The translations under genes and the position numbers were made by a program. Shown one piece after another: positions 12,100 to 24,699 of a stretch of 64,000 nucleotides of DNA. Within the stretch, counting starts at the first letter, position 1. Each line of letters begins with the position of its first letter. Below the pieces are notes generated by a model that was not told where the DNA came from, ran no database searches, and worked only from the letters and a program-made list of their open reading frames with translations. This DNA comes from Scortum barcoo (lineage: Eukaryota; Chordata; Actinopteri; Centrarchiformes; Terapontidae): positions 21,832,085-21,896,084 of the forward strand of contig CM041546.1 of the NCBI GenBank assembly GCA_023238725.1. Direction: 5' to 3'.

Positions 12100-13480
12100 A
12101 GGCCAAGTGGGAAAACGTCAGCACTGTCAATGGGAAGGAGGGCTTGATGTTGCAATGATAGGCCTCTGTAATGGGCACTTTGAAAGAACAATCAGTGCCT
12201 TCTGTGAATCATATAGCCCGGCATGTAATTCATGTTTGCGTCTGTGAATTTGTGCCAGAGCATGAGAACAAAAACTATTTGTAGTCTGTAGGAACTAAGC
12301 TAAAGGTTATGCATTTCCTTTTATGAGTCGCAGCATCGTGGCTCATAGTCTGACTCATAGTAGATCTTGACTTTTTTTTTTACTTGTTTCCTTTATAGAG
12401 TCTATATTTTTATGCAAAGAATTTCCTGTTACATGACTTTGTTGCTTTATTGTCAGATATTTTGTTGCAGGCCCTCCCTGGGAAGTATCAGTTTCCAAAG
12501 CTGTTTATGTGTATTTACGGTATCATAATGTTATAATGGGAACATTTTGAGCTTGTTAGGGTGGATGTTAAAATTAATCACCACCTGTATGTCACTGCCA
12601 ATGCATCAGATGCTTGCTGGGAAAGGTCTCTTACTGATGACATCACAGGCCAGGTCAAAGTAGATTTTACATCTTCCAAAGTAAGTCACAGTCACACATG
12701 TTTCTTTTGTGTAAGGTGTGCATTTGTATATATACAGACAGTATATATGGATGCTTGTGTGTGTGTGTGTGTGTGTATGTAGTAGCGTCATGCATGTCAC
12801 GAGAGCGATTACTTGTGCATCACAGGGTAACTACTTCTGCCAGGGGGTATGTGGGGTAGAGTGGCTCAACTAATTTAAAAAAAAGAAATGTGTGAAATGT
12901 GCGTGTTAGCTAAAATGAAAAAATGGTCAAATAGTTACAATATAATAGTTGGAATAAACAGCTAATAATGATGGATAAATAGTAAATAGCTAAATGTATC
13001 AGATAAACGGTTGAATGCACCTTCTGCCACTCAAAGTGTTGTACAAATGTAATTATGACCAAACTGACCAAAACATTAGTAGTATGAAACAATTAGTGCT
13101 GTATGCCAATAATAGCGTTAAAAACATCTTTTTAAAATTCAAATAAAACATGTAGGACATAATGTGTGGTGTCAATGTAGAGATATTTGAATTCAACTGC
13201 CAGGGCTCTGAGGCATTTAGGAAGTGCATGGCGTGGTATGCATGGCACAGAACATACGACTAAAAACAACTCATCTCACAATATATCTGGTCACAACAAA
13301 ACAAAAGATGGACGTTTCACCTTAAGGAAAGAAAAAGATAAATCTCTATTGCTTAAACCCCCTTCTCCTCCCAGCAGATTAAAAATTCATAAGACATATT
13401 GAATCTGTGTGGAAATCCCAAAATATATGCAATTTGATCAAGTGGGGATTAAAAGTGTCATTGTGCTTGTCAATAAGGGT
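12100..13480. other. Non-coding, no gene seen
   Basis: AT-rich unique sequence with one GT repeat (12757-12776). No recognised transposon or exon. Confidence 0.45.
12757..12776 (+). repeat. (GT)n microsatellite
   Basis: About 10 GT units, ending in ATGT. Confidence 0.9.
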
Positions 13481-13680
13481 TGGTGGCGACGTGGCAGTAT
13501 CGCATTGACTCCTGCGTATTAATACTCAGTGTCCTATTGGGCCATCAGCTGATTGTTTGGAATGTAAATGATGCTGCTGATGGCTCCGGTGACTGATGGC
13601 TTAAATTCCAATTAATCAATTGCTTCATCAGTTTCCTTAATTCAGATCAAATATCTCCTGAGTGCACACTCTTCTTTCAG
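13480..13680. promoter_or_regulatory. Candidate conserved non-coding element
   Basis: Motif-rich segment with GCGTATTAATACTCAG, GGGCCATCAGCTGATTG, AATTCCAATTAATCAATTG and CCTTAATTCAGATC. No low complexity and no coding frame. Strong enhancer-like texture. Confidence 0.35.
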
Positions 13681-13793
13681 TGGTATTAGAAGAAATAAAT
13701 GCTCTGGAAGTAATTTTCATCAATCTCGTGTACATGCCAATATCCTTCACAAGCCCGGCCCAGGTTGAGGACTTAATGTCTTATGTGTGTGTG

Positions 13794-13798
<5 letters not shown>

Positions 13799-13851
<53 letters not shown>

Positions 13852-13855
13852 AGAG
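13799..13855 (+). repeat. (GT)n then (AG)n compound microsatellite
   Basis: About 24 uninterrupted GT units followed by a short AGAGAGAG run. This is one of the longest pure GT tracts in the window, so probably polymorphic. Confidence 0.95.
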
Positions 13856-14039
13856 GGATTTGCATATTAGAGAGGGATGCAAGGAAGAAGAGAAATGGGT
13901 CTAAATATTTGTGCGTATTTATCTACTAATTTAATCATTTGCCTTTATACTTATTTTCTGCCAAAATGAAGTTTGTGACTCTACACATGCTGCTTCTTTA
14001 CTTTGCTGTCTGTATAGATGACGGTAAAATGGCCTTTCA

Positions 14040-14740
14040 TGCATTCAGCCTTTGCCAGCAGGCATGTTAATACCCCCGCGCTGCCTGATATTCCACCGCT
14101 TCATAAGGCGGTTATGACAGGTCATAAGATCCCACCTGTAAGGAAACCAACCAGCCGCGCTGGATGAACCTGACGTGAGCCGGCCTTTTGTATCGCAGGC
14201 CTATACATATCACCGCATCTCAAAACCCAAGCTGCCACAGAAAGCCTCACTGTACGATTAGCCTTGTCAATTATACAAAATAAAATCAACTATTCATAAG
14301 TAGGCTGTAATAGGATATTGGCTGACAGATTTAATAATTCAGTTTTGCTGAGGCTTAACCAGTATTAGTTTGTAGCTAATGGTCGCCTTTGTAAAAAATT
14401 CATTGAAGACAATGCTGTAGTGAGAAGATACACATAATTATGGCTACTTCATTTACTTTAGCCCCCCTGCAATTTGAAAGCGACTTCTAAAGAGTCCTCG
14501 ACTGTTTAAGCATGCAGAAGCAAAGGTACTGTAATTTGATTTATGAATTTGATCCCACCGCCCCCTAATTTAATTCATCAATGTTTCAGAAGGAGCAATT
14601 ATGCATTGTGCTCCAGCTCTTCATAGCTCCATTATCCAGCCTGAATATCTTTGTCAGAGGGTGTGTAACGGTATTGCTACATATTCCATAATGGATAGAC
14701 GGGCCTTGTCCCTCACACCCATTATTAGTGTGTCCTTCTT
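14040..14740. promoter_or_regulatory. Candidate conserved non-coding cluster
   Basis: Two motif-rich parts. 14040-14280 contains CATGTTAATACCC, CATAAGGCGGTTATGACAGGTC and CATATCACCGC. 14530-14740 contains CCTAATTTAATTCATC, GAGCAATTATGCATTG, CTCCATTATCC, ATTCCATAATGG and CCCATTATTAG. Between them is a duller AT-rich gap. No coding signal. The call is inference from texture. Confidence 0.35.
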
Positions 14741-17210
14741 CTTAAATTGAACTTCTTTTTTTTTAATAATAGCTTTTGACAACAGCAGATAACAAGGACA
14801 TGACTGAGGTTTAAGAGGCTGTGCAGAGTTACGCTATGCACTCAAGGACTTGGACGTGTGTGTTATTTTTCCGACCTTTTTGTTTTCATGTGAAGAACAA
14901 ATATGCCATTTGCCAAACTAAAAGCCTTGCTTGATGTGGCCCCTCCCTGCTGGTGCATGGGCTGTAGTGAGCATGCATAATTTCAGTGATCCATTTCACA
15001 TAGTGTTTTAATTTGCTCATAGTGGAATAATGCCACCCTAAGTGTTTTAATCAAATTAAAAATAAATTCCTGCACACATGGGAATCAGGATAAAATTGAA
15101 ACATTTTGGTGACAATGGCTCCATTCATTCATTCAATCACTTCCATTTATTTGTGAGTTTTTCTGTGTTTGCTTGACGCATTGCTTTATTCTCAATAGCA
15201 AAAAAACCCCAAAAAAAACAAAAAAAAAAAGAAGCTTAATGGTGAGGAAAAACACTGTTTTGTTTGCTTGTTTGCACTACATGGTGTGAATTAGCTGGGC
15301 ATGAGCGGGTGGCCAACCAAAAGTAGCTATCAGACCTCTGAGGGCAAGCAGCGACGCATACACCCGTCCCTCCCCCACCGCCGCCCCACCGCCTCCACCA
15401 CCCCTCGACAAATGCTCAGCGGTCGTGAACTACATCGATCTGGGGTATAATTCTCTATGAAATTGATGGATGAGGGCAGCCATTGACAGAAAGGGTAAAG
15501 ACCACTTTGAGATGTCCCCTGTGAATAAGTATGATGGAAAATAGATTGTTGAAGAAGATTTATGTTTGTTCTCCACTGCCACAGGAGAGGGCTACCCTCC
15601 CCACGCGCCGGCCGCCCGTACCCACCCACCCCAGCTCTGACCAATCAAACATGTCATTGTGGTCAGATTAAACTCGCCGGCTCTATTCAGCTGCCAGCTT
15701 TGTGACGATTAGCTCACTCTCCAAAAGGCAAAAAGACAGAAACCACATCTTAGTTTATTGAGGGAAGTCATCTCTGTATGCCAGGTGATGCGGTTCAACC
15801 TTCAGTTAATGATCTGCATAAAGCAAAGAACAACCATAAGACAAGAATAATTGCATTTTGAGACAAGCAATTAATTTGATTTCTGTTAAAATATCCACAC
15901 GTATCTTATATCAGTGAAGCGTACCATTGAGTTAATGGACCGATTCTGAGGTCACTATAGTTTTAATAGTGAACAAGCAAAGCAAGGAACTGTATGAAAA
16001 TTACTGTGGTTAGGAGGAGTGCTGAACCTTATCTATCAGGGCCTAAAAATTGAAGAGCATTAAAATTTTCTTTGGACCCTCCCCTTGATTAAAAATACCC
16101 AAACTCTACTATTTCAGTATTTTACCATTATGTGATATGATATGTTAGTTAATCCAACTCTTCAATATGATCATCAGTTGGTAAAACTCTTCGCAAAAAA
16201 TAACAAAAGGAGGGAAATTCTGAAGAACATAAGATAAATATTAAATATCTTAACAGAGATTTTCACAATAATGCACATTGGAAATTAAATGAAATTTAAT
16301 TTAATTTTATTTCCAAATTTAAGCCACGTTCTGTGTTTGGATCAAGAGCTTCTACACTACCAGTGTGCTCTTGATTTATACAACAGGATATTTGGTTTGA
16401 AGTGTAAAGTGAAATATATAAAGCAAGCTTGATGTGTCTTTCTTGCAGATTGTGGACACCAGTAGACTGAAAACACACCTGCAGATCTGATCCTAAAGTC
16501 ATGTTTCTGACTTTATGTAGCATGACACGCATGAAAGCCACTTTTTTTGATATCATAAATATCCTAAATCTCTCCTTCTTCCACCCCTCCTCTGCTCATT
16601 ATTTAAATGATGAGTAGTATTTCTTTGGTTGATTCAATTGTAGTAGATTGCAGGTGGATATTCCATGTTACGCAGTTTCTAATTTCTAGTTTACCTCATA
16701 ATGGACGACCATTCATAATAAAAAATATAATGAATTATTTCTCCACTGTTTCTGTTTACAGCCTTGTAGATGTATAGTTTGTCTTTTTCTTTAGTCTATA
16801 CTTTCATACCTGTTTCCACACAGGATAGTTTGTCAGTGTGTATGTTTCACTGCACATGCTGCATTTCACTGAGAAGACAGGCATTCACCAGCTGAGCTTA
16901 GTGAATGTGTGTACAGTATGTCTAGCTCCTGTCCTGGCTCCTCTGTGGTGTAGTATTGTTTGGCTGCCAGCAGTGTAATCAGATAATACCACTGAGAGGT
17001 CAAAAGCACTGCAAGCTTTAGCTTCAGATTTCTGTCACCTTTTGCAAAAACAATCAAAAGAACTGTTTCAAAAAGTACCCAGCTGTGGGTACAAATAAGT
17101 GAACACTAAAAAACTTCTTTTCACCGTGCATTAACCGCACAGTATGATATTAACCAAATCTGGAACATGCTGTTCTTACTCACAAGAGCATGACTCCATT
17201 GATGCCAATC
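14740..17210. other. Non-coding; one enhancer-like patch, otherwise filler
   Basis: An A-rich patch lies at 15199-15231. At 15360-15720 a short C-rich stretch is followed by balanced sequence (GATGGATGAGGGC, GAATAAGTATGATGG, GACCAATCAAACATG), possibly conserved. The rest (15800-17200) is AT-rich unique DNA with no recognised family. Confidence 0.4.
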
Positions 17211-17213
17211 TCC

Positions 17214-17578
17214 TTGTTCTTCCACAACTTTAAGACTGGAATATTTCAACAAATTTTGGAAGGATTAACAAGCTTTTTTATACAGACATTCATGGTCGCT
17301 GGACTTCAGTCATTCCTGACTTTTTCTCTTGTACCACTGTGAAATTAACATTTCTTATTAAAAAAATAACTTGACATGAAATGTCTTGACAGCTGTTTGT
17401 CATGATACATTAATAGCATTTATCATTACACTAATACACATATTCATATAATCTTCAGGATGAATAATAACTGTTGTAAGCCCAACATTAAAATTCTTAA
17501 TCCTATCACCTTCTTCTTCTTCTTTGTGAGCATGTTTACATGCTGAAGTTAGCATGTTGCTTAAAGCGCTTCCAGAAC
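17214..17578 (+). mobile_element. Degraded teleost interspersed repeat, copy A
   Basis: Recognised from teleost genomes by the order TCCACAACTTTAAGACTG, AATATTTCAACAA, ACAGACATTCATGG, CCTGACTTTTTCTC, and at the far end GTGAGCATGTTTACATGC...GTTAGCATG and AAAGC. The second copy at 27590-27875 shares the same blocks (CCTGACTTT and ATTAACATTT with the same spacing), which supports repeat status internally. I do not know its formal class. It is non-coding and badly decayed, and it runs into the TA microsatellite. Confidence 0.55.
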
Positions 17579-17592
17579 AACCTGTTACATGT

Positions 17593-17757
<165 letters not shown>

Positions 17758-17759
17758 CA

Positions 17760-18880
17760 TTAGTTGATAACTAATCAACCTGTGGTTGTTGTGTCAACCT
17801 TGTGATGATCCATGGGCTGTACTGTATTGAATATTTTGCAAAAATCATTAAAAATTGTTATATAATAATACATTATATAATAATAAATTATTATGTGTGT
17901 CATAATAATAATAATAATAAATCTCTCTCAGTCTCTCAAAGTAATCTTTACATTATCTGTGTTTCAGATTATTTCTCTCAACAGCCAAGTCACTGTTATT
18001 ATTTTAAGGAAGCAGCAGTGCACATTTCCAAAGCATACTTTCTCTAATCAAACTGTACTCAGAGGGTCAGAGGGAAATCTAGCACAAGCATGATGTCCAT
18101 GTTTAACCTTTTGGTATCATGATCAGCGTCTTGTGTGGGCTCTGTCTGTAGCCCCTTCCCATGATGCTCTGCTGGTAGGGGTCCTCTCTTTGTGTTGCCT
18201 CTTATTTACATGATCTTCTTATGAAAACATCACCTTTGGCTTCCCAGAGGGTTGAAACAGGATAAAACTAGTATCAATTAGGCCAGAAAAAAACTCTTCC
18301 TACAAACGATGTATCCAAAACTTCAGACCTCAGTGGGTCTTGCTTTCATCGAGTTGCCAGAGGGTAAAGAGGTCTCTCCTGTGTTTATGTTTGATTTGGC
18401 CGCCGTTGCCAAGCATAATTTGTTGTCAGCAGAATATGGGGACAATGAAGAGTTTACCTTCCCTTTTTATTAAAAGGGCTTGAAGCAGTGACATGGGCGT
18501 ACTTTTATGATATGCATCTAGAGAACTACAGGAAAACCTTGAATGATAAAACATCAGAAATATTGACAGAAAATTGACCCTGTCAAACACACACAAAACC
18601 AATTTCCATAATGCATGACCTGTAATTACTGATGAGGTCAGAGAGGATGTTAAAAGAGCTGTGTATCTGCATGACCTAGACTAGCAATCTGATGTATTGC
18701 AAATTAGAGCATGAATAAGAACTGGTGTTTTAATATCTTGTTTAAAACATGTTGCTTGATCAGTGTAAGAAGCTCCATAATCACTTTGTCATAAATGTCT
18801 TATCACTTATGAAGAATCTTCACATTTTATCAGAGTGTGTGTTGTAAATAGCGATGTTTAGTAGGACCACATGCCGTCAC
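17760..18880. other. Non-coding; (AAT)n and two enhancer-like patches
   Basis: Contains an AAT trinucleotide repeat at 17902-17921. Patches at 18380-18480 (TGGCCGCCGTTGCC, TTTTTATTAAAAGGGC) and 18595-18710 (CCATAATGCATGACC, TGTAATTACTGATGAGG) look like conserved elements. No gene. Confidence 0.4.
17902..17921 (+). repeat. (AAT)n microsatellite
   Basis: Six ATA/AAT units. Confidence 0.9.
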
Positions 18881-19100
18881 AGACATAGAAAGAAAAGGGC
18901 AGGCAGTGTATTGTGGGTTTATCAGAGATTTTTCATTGCAGACAGCTGCCTGCTGTGACCAAAAACACTACGAGAGTGATGAGAGTGAACAGTACATTTC
19001 TGGGCACTAAAACAAAACAATGAGCTGAAAGATGCTAAAACGCTCCATAGAACTGAAGTGAAGTACAGAGGTGTGTAATAATTTTCACATTTTCACTTTT
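18880..19100. mobile_element. Possible decayed teleost repeat fragment
   Basis: GTGAACAGTACATT, CACTAAAACAAAACAATGAGC, GCTGAAAGATGC and GCTCCATAGA resemble a non-coding repeat family I recall from teleost UTRs and introns. No terminal repeats are preserved, so this is a weak call. It lies immediately upstream of the TIR-bounded element at 19129. Confidence 0.25.
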
Positions 19101-19128
19101 TCATATTACCCAGTCGATTAATCGCATA

Positions 19129-19478
19129 TTAAAGCAGGTATAAGGAACTTTTCATTCTGTGTTGATAGTGGACAAAGGTTGTAGTTTTTCACCTAATATT
19201 AAATAGGTTACATGTGTCTTACTCCATGCCTCAAGAAGACTACTCCTCTGGTAGGAGAGTAACTTGAATTCAGCTGGAGCAAACTCCTGCACCATTTTGT
19301 CTGACAAAAATTGGACTTGGTGGCAGGCATTAAGAACAACTAGGAGAAACTAATGGAAATAGACAGTCTTCTTGCTGTTGGTCTTGTTTTCTTACATAGG
19401 TCATACAGAGGTATCGGTATTAAACTGAGACTGTTTCAGAACTAGTTAAAAACTCCATGTTATAAGTGCAGCTTTAAA
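19129..19478. mobile_element. Candidate MITE with TTAAAGC-type terminal repeats
   Basis: The left end reads TTAAAGCAGGTATAAGGAAC and the reverse complement of the right end reads TTTAAAGCTGCACTTATAAC, so the ends form an imperfect inverted repeat around a 350-bp non-coding body. This is the structure of a non-autonomous DNA transposon. Target-site duplications are not clear. The superfamily is not assigned. Confidence 0.4.
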
Positions 19479-19489
19479 GTATTCTAAAA

Positions 19490-20300
19490 TGTCTACTTCT
19501 GACTTTAACTAATAAGTCATGAGAAGATGTAATGAGTAATGAGAAAAGTGACTCCAAATTCATCCCCGTGTCTGTTTTATATCTGTGTCTGGTCTGATGG
19601 TATTTGTTCAGTATACCGTGCATAAAATGGAAATAATTAGCACTTGCAGCAGGTCTATCTCGGGATGGTTCATTAATTTTAGTGGCAAGTGTCTAAACCT
19701 GCCAGGCCTTTCTAAAGAACAGCTAAAATAGACCTCAGAACAGCAACATGACATTAAGGATTATTCCCTTTGAGTGAAAACAGACAAGGCATCTTGATCG
19801 TTCACCATGCTGCAGCAAAGAGACTGGAGGCCAGAATTGGATTAAAGACTCAGATTTAGTTTTTAGTTCAGAATTTTAGATCAGATTTTAGATTTGGGAT
19901 CAGCATCAAGACATGCACATGGGTTTGATTCCGGGCTCAGGTTAGGACAAACGTGGCCTAATGATGATGAATAATGATGGTCCTCAGAAGGTATAGTGAT
20001 ACATTCGTGTGTGCATCTCCCTGCCGTGACCTGTCACCTGTTTGATTTCACACTGCGAAGAGATGTGCGGGACAGTGAGGATGTCTGGGTGGTGAAACGA
20101 GATGTCACACACACCCGTCATCTTATGCAAAGGCGTAACCCAAGCCTTCATGAGACACCGGAGAAAAAAAACAGAAAAAAAGAACGCGCATCCTTATACC
20201 GAAGGACCTTTATATCCCTCTTCACGAAGAGATGACACTGCCAAGATCTGCGCTGCAGAGCTTGTTGTCTTCCCAAAGCACTTAATGTGATCAGAGAATT
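19490..20300. other. Non-coding, no feature recognised
   Basis: Unique AT-rich sequence. GGTTTGATTCC at 19921-19931 resembles a tRNA B box, but no A box or stems are present. Confidence 0.45.
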
Positions 20301-20690
20301 AAAATTTCAGCGAGTCATTTAATGATAGCCCGGGCCAAAGGGTCCGCAACGCCAAGCTAGAGTTTCCTGCTGTTCTGCAGTCATATCTCTGGCATCCCGA
20401 GATCTCTCATTTTGTTCATGCTGAGTACATTACAGTCCTCCTAAATATCTCACTCACTCCCTGCCCCTGTTTAATGTGATCAGATGGATTTATTATGGGC
20501 CATGAGGTCATTGGGATTTTCTGTAATTGGAGTCAGGCTGAATTATATTAACAGGTCCACAAAACACTGTAAAGCAGAGGCATTTACATTTAATTACTTT
20601 TACTGAGCCCCTGCTCATTTTATTTGTAATGAAGCACATGCTGTGATTGAGGACAGATTCAAATTATATTTAAATAAGAAGAGCAAATGT
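20300..20690. promoter_or_regulatory. Candidate conserved non-coding element
   Basis: Dense TAAT-type and other developmental motifs: GAGTCATTTAATGATAGCC, GTGATCAGATGGATTTATTATGGG, CATGAGGTCATTGGG, TTCTGTAATTGGAG, CTGAATTATATTAAC and ACATTTAATTAC. Among the most enhancer-like stretches of the window. No coding frame. Confidence 0.4.
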
Positions 20691-21223
20691 TGCCCTTGAA
20701 CTGACAGGTTGGGTTCATGATATGCTCTTTTTATGTCTTTTTTTATTAATAAAGATGAAGAGCGCACTCTGGAAATATGTAAATACAGACATTACAAGGA
20801 CATTTTTCGAGGATATTTTAACAGCTTAAGGCCAAGGATTAGCTGGCATCTTTCGCTTGTCTTTTTTTTCCCTTTTCTGTTCTTTGGAAAATTATTTGCT
20901 TTTCAAGTGAACGAAGGGCTTCTCAGTTACACTTAAATGAATGGAGCATATCAAAGTAGCAACACTTTGATGAGCTTTTTATGAATTTCAGGGGATTATC
21001 GTTGACAGACTTGTAATGCTCAAAAACAACAAAAAATGGGATAATTTATCAGTTTCACACTCATTAATTCCCATTAATTCCCCCCCCATTTTCTTTAATC
21101 CTGTGCAGCTGATTTGTATACTTTGGAAGTGGGCCAGTGTATGTGTACAGCTAGGAGGTATCAATGTCAGCAGCACTTTGGGCATGCGAAATTCTGACAC
21201 ACACGAAGACATGTAGTGTGCGT

Positions 21224-21247
21224 TGTGTGTGTGTGTGTATGTGTGTA

Positions 21248-21280
<33 letters not shown>

Positions 21281-21300
21281 AGACCTCCGCGTGTGTGTAT
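21224..21300 (+). repeat. (GT)n microsatellite, interrupted
   Basis: GT blocks broken by AT and AATG, with about 14 clean units at 21250-21279 and a decayed GT tail after a CpG-containing break. Confidence 0.9.
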
Positions 21301-21339
21301 GTAAATTTCTGTCCGTGTGCCTGTATCTGTGTGTCAAGG

Positions 21340-21700
21340 CTGTAGGTGCTTTGTCTCGTTAATGAGAGGCGTTCAGGGCCTCCACGGGGGCCTGTGGAAG
21401 ATAATCTTCTCCTGTTTTGCTATGAAAGCTCTTCTCAACGTAACCGAAGAAACTCACTCAAATGGCGGAGGGCTCGGTTGAATAATTCAGCATTTACAAT
21501 CAATTTCGGTCCCCTACTCATCTCGACACCTCCTTGGACCACAGGGCCTGCAGGCCCATCATGGGAATGTTGACAATTCCCTGCACAATGCACTCTCTGG
21601 CCCTGTGGCAACATGAGAGGCTGTGAGAGCATGGATTTTTGTGGGAGTTTGCAACTTACTATGTTGAATTATTAAACCTTCCTCAAATGCTGTTTTATTG
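21340..21700. promoter_or_regulatory. Candidate conserved non-coding element
   Basis: Balanced unique sequence with TCGTTAATGAGAGGC, GAATAATTCAGCATTTAC, CAATCAATTTCGG, GGGAATGTTGACAATTCC (an inverted GGGAATGTT/ACAATTCC pair) and GTTGAATTATTAAACC. Short overlapping open frames lack resemblance to proteins. Confidence 0.35.
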
Positions 21701-22057
21701 TTGAGTGAGAGCATGTGAATTTTTGTCTCTCCAGGCTCCAGGCCTTTTTTCCGGTAACTGTCCATACTGTATTATTGTCATGTATAGATTGGATATACAG
21801 TAGAGACATGTTTTAGTCATAGTAAATGTCAGTTTTATAGATTAAACCACTTAACACTATCTAAAGTTGCAACAACATTAATATGCTGGTCACATGTGAA
21901 CAATAATAATAATAATCTAATAACATAACACTGAAAGAAGAATGTGCTGTGTAATGAGTACATTTAATATTGTATGTGTATTTTGCTGACAAATGTCTGG
22001 ATATTAAAGTAAAATTGCAAATGCAGAATATTTGTTAAGGAGTTCCATTGAAATGGG

Positions 22058-22355
22058 CAGTGGTTCCCAACCTGAGGATTAGGACCCCCACAGAGGGCCA
22101 CAAGATGAACCAAACAAAGATGAGTTCCTTCCCATGGTAAGTAAGAAAAAAATCAATTCAGATACACACAATTACATTTATTTTATTTTTTTATTGTTAT
22201 ATATTTACTTGTTCTTTTGACATTCTCTCAAGCCTCTAACATTTCACAATTTTATTAAATAACAGCTCACAACTCATGACAACAACACATGCAGACTGTG
22301 GCACGAGGTCACGTTACTGTGTGCAAGGTGAGCGGTCACAAGTAAAAGATGTTGT
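22058..22355 (+). mobile_element. hAT (Charlie-like) non-autonomous relic
   Basis: Begins CAGTGGTTCCCAACC followed by GGACCCCCACAGAGGGCCACAAG, the terminal structure of a well-known teleost hAT-like family. It continues through an AT-rich middle and ends in decayed sequence (GGTCACAAGTAAAAG) where the opposite terminus is expected. No transposase is encoded. The right boundary is approximate. Confidence 0.5.
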
Positions 22356-22461
22356 GTCTTAAAATACATTTAAAAATCTCAACGCTCTTTCTCCCGGAGG
22401 AACTGTGTGATATATATTTTTATACTTTGGCTTTCATTGTTGCAATTAAAAAGATGAGGGT

Positions 22462-22845
22462 GAGGACTTCATACTTTAACTCTTCAACTCTTTTACCCCC
22501 ATTTAATTTATATAAATAGTTATTTTGATATATTTATTTTGATCAAGATTTGACACACTGTATAAAACAAATAATCCACTTACAAAATATTATGTTTAAT
22601 GACACATTAAATGCACAGCAGTAGTGAAAGTAGTAAAACTTTGCTTCACCCCAACCAGCTCCAACAATAAAACGCTGCTTACACAGGAATAATAATCCAA
22701 TAATAACAATAAGCTGCTAAACTTTGCTATGCTTTTCATACTCAAAATACATTTTGCTGCTGATACTATTATTTAATTAAAAATTTTGAATGCAGGGAAA
22801 TTGAATGTTTTTATTGTATGGGTTTGCTGTTTTTATTTAAACCAA
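22462..22845 (+). mobile_element. hAT-like CAGTGGTG-family relic, internal and 3' part
   Basis: Recognised by ordered blocks also known from other teleost copies: TATAAAACAAATAATCCAC, CAGCTCCAACAATAAAACGC, TGCTTACACAGG, AATAATAATCCAATAAT, ATACATTTTGCTGCTGATAC and AATTTTGAATGCAGG. It is the same family as the element starting at 56595, which preserves the other end. Non-coding and decayed. Confidence 0.5.
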
Positions 22846-22849
22846 AGAT

Positions 22850-24540
22850 CATAATACTCTTCTACCTCTGTCATGTAATCCCTGATATTCAAAGAGAATG
22901 AATTTCTGGGTGACACCGTCTTTTTACAATAGCTTACACGTGATTATGTAACACAAATGTAACACGACTCTTTGTTTTCTTATATACGGCTATGTTATAA
23001 CCACACACACACAGTATATAAGCGAATGTGTGCTGAGAGTTCGCTGGTCTGGGGGGTGTCAGCTTTCTGCAGGTATGATTCGGCTGTGACGAGGCGAGGA
23101 GGAGGGGGCGTCGTGGAGGAGGAGGTGCTGGTGCAGCAGGCAGCTATATTCTTCTGTACAATAAGCTGCGGTATAATAGTCCTGTGGATTACCTCAATTG
23201 CAGGTGATAACAGACAGGCAGCGGAGCGCACAGGCTGATACAGGACACCCACTCCTGTGTGGGAAGCTGTATGAATTATTTCTTGTTTGCCCGCAGACAG
23301 TCTATGGGGGCTGGGGGCCGGTGATGGTGATGGGTGGGAGGGTGTGTGTGTGTGTGGGGTGACTCAGTTTGACTTTACAGGTAGAGTGAGTGGAGCACAA
23401 AGCGCATCCAAGATTACTTCTGTGAGTCATAGCGGACCCTTTCTGCACTGCATTTAATTATTTTCATGTTTTAGCCCCCAGTTGTATCTTTTTTTTGTAA
23501 ATCTGGATTCCTTCTTATGAATAAAAAAAAAAATCACAAAATTTTTTTTGTTTTTTTTATTTAATCTGCTGGTTTTAGGTGACGTAGAGCTTGGCCACAT
23601 CCTCCGCGTCACCGTTCGCCTAATGCTTGCTGGGAAGTGTTGTGTGTGCATGTGTGCATGTCAGTCACAGATATCTTATCAAGCAGGAGGCCGCAGCTCC
23701 GCTCAGTGCAACGCAGTATGCAGGATTCTTTGTCAATGGTGGAATCATGGAGGAAGGTGATACCTGGTTTAAGCATGATTAAATTGACACCCCATAGAGT
23801 GTCTCAGATACGTTTTTGTGCTCTTGATACCGTGGCGGCAGCTTATTCAACGCTGTCTCGCGTTCGGTCTCACCTGTCATGCTGACATCATTGCATTGCA
23901 ATTACAGTGAGTGAGAGGGAGACTGCATTAGGCCAGCGCGGCGGGAAGAGGATCAAGGCAATGTTATCTGTTTGTCTCCCAGCCTATCTGTCTTTCTCCT
24001 GGAGCGCCAACGTCAACCAAGGACCGCACAAATGTTGGAAATTTACAACTTTTACTTTAAGTTTTTTACTCAATGTGTTTTATAACTCTCAGCTGAATGA
24101 AGCAAAAATGAATTAATATGTCTTTTCATACAGCAAGCTCAAGCCCCACTGTATGCATGGCAGCCTTCCAAAAAGTTTTCATCTTCACATTCATCTGTGG
24201 ACCTCCAAAAGACTAAAAGAGTAACTTCCTGAACATCTGCTCCCAAGATCAGAGCTCCCTGAGACTATTTTGGTGTTTGCAGTTGCTCAGAGGTTTGGAG
24301 TTCATGCTCCGAGGCATATTTATTATTTACATAATTCAGATGCAGACAGTATTTATTATCTCTTTGTTCCCTCAAATGTCCCACATTTCTGTCCAGGCAC
24401 GTGGTTCCCATTCAGTGTAACTGCTTCATGACACTGAACCTTTAATGTGAGTTTTTTTAAGAAATGCATGAAAAGTGACTTTAATGCTATTTGATTTTCA
24501 GTGTGGTTTGGTAACGCTTTTTAAGATAAGTGAGTGACTT
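22850..24540. other. Non-coding, no gene
   Basis: Unique sequence with short purine and GT patches (23339-23358). 23700-24020 is of balanced composition and might be conserved. A 178-bp segment at 23081-23258 has several CpGs. No exon, RNA gene or recognised repeat. Confidence 0.4.
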
Positions 24541-24576
24541 GTTAGAATCAGACCAACAGTTGGGTATTAGATGAGA

Positions 24577-24581
<5 letters not shown>

Positions 24582-24621
<40 letters not shown>
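24582..24621 (+). repeat. (GA)n microsatellite
   Basis: About 20 GA units, uninterrupted. Confidence 0.95.
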
Positions 24622-24622
<1 letters not shown>

Positions 24623-24699
24623 ACTAAAGAGTGAAGAGGAGTCACAAAGAGGATCTTTGTTTATGGCCGTCTCTCTTGGCCACACGCAGGGCTTAGCAA

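Noticed and set aside
19921..19945. tRNA B-box-like GGTTTGATTCC
   Set aside because: No A box at the proper distance, no cloverleaf stems, no SINE body.
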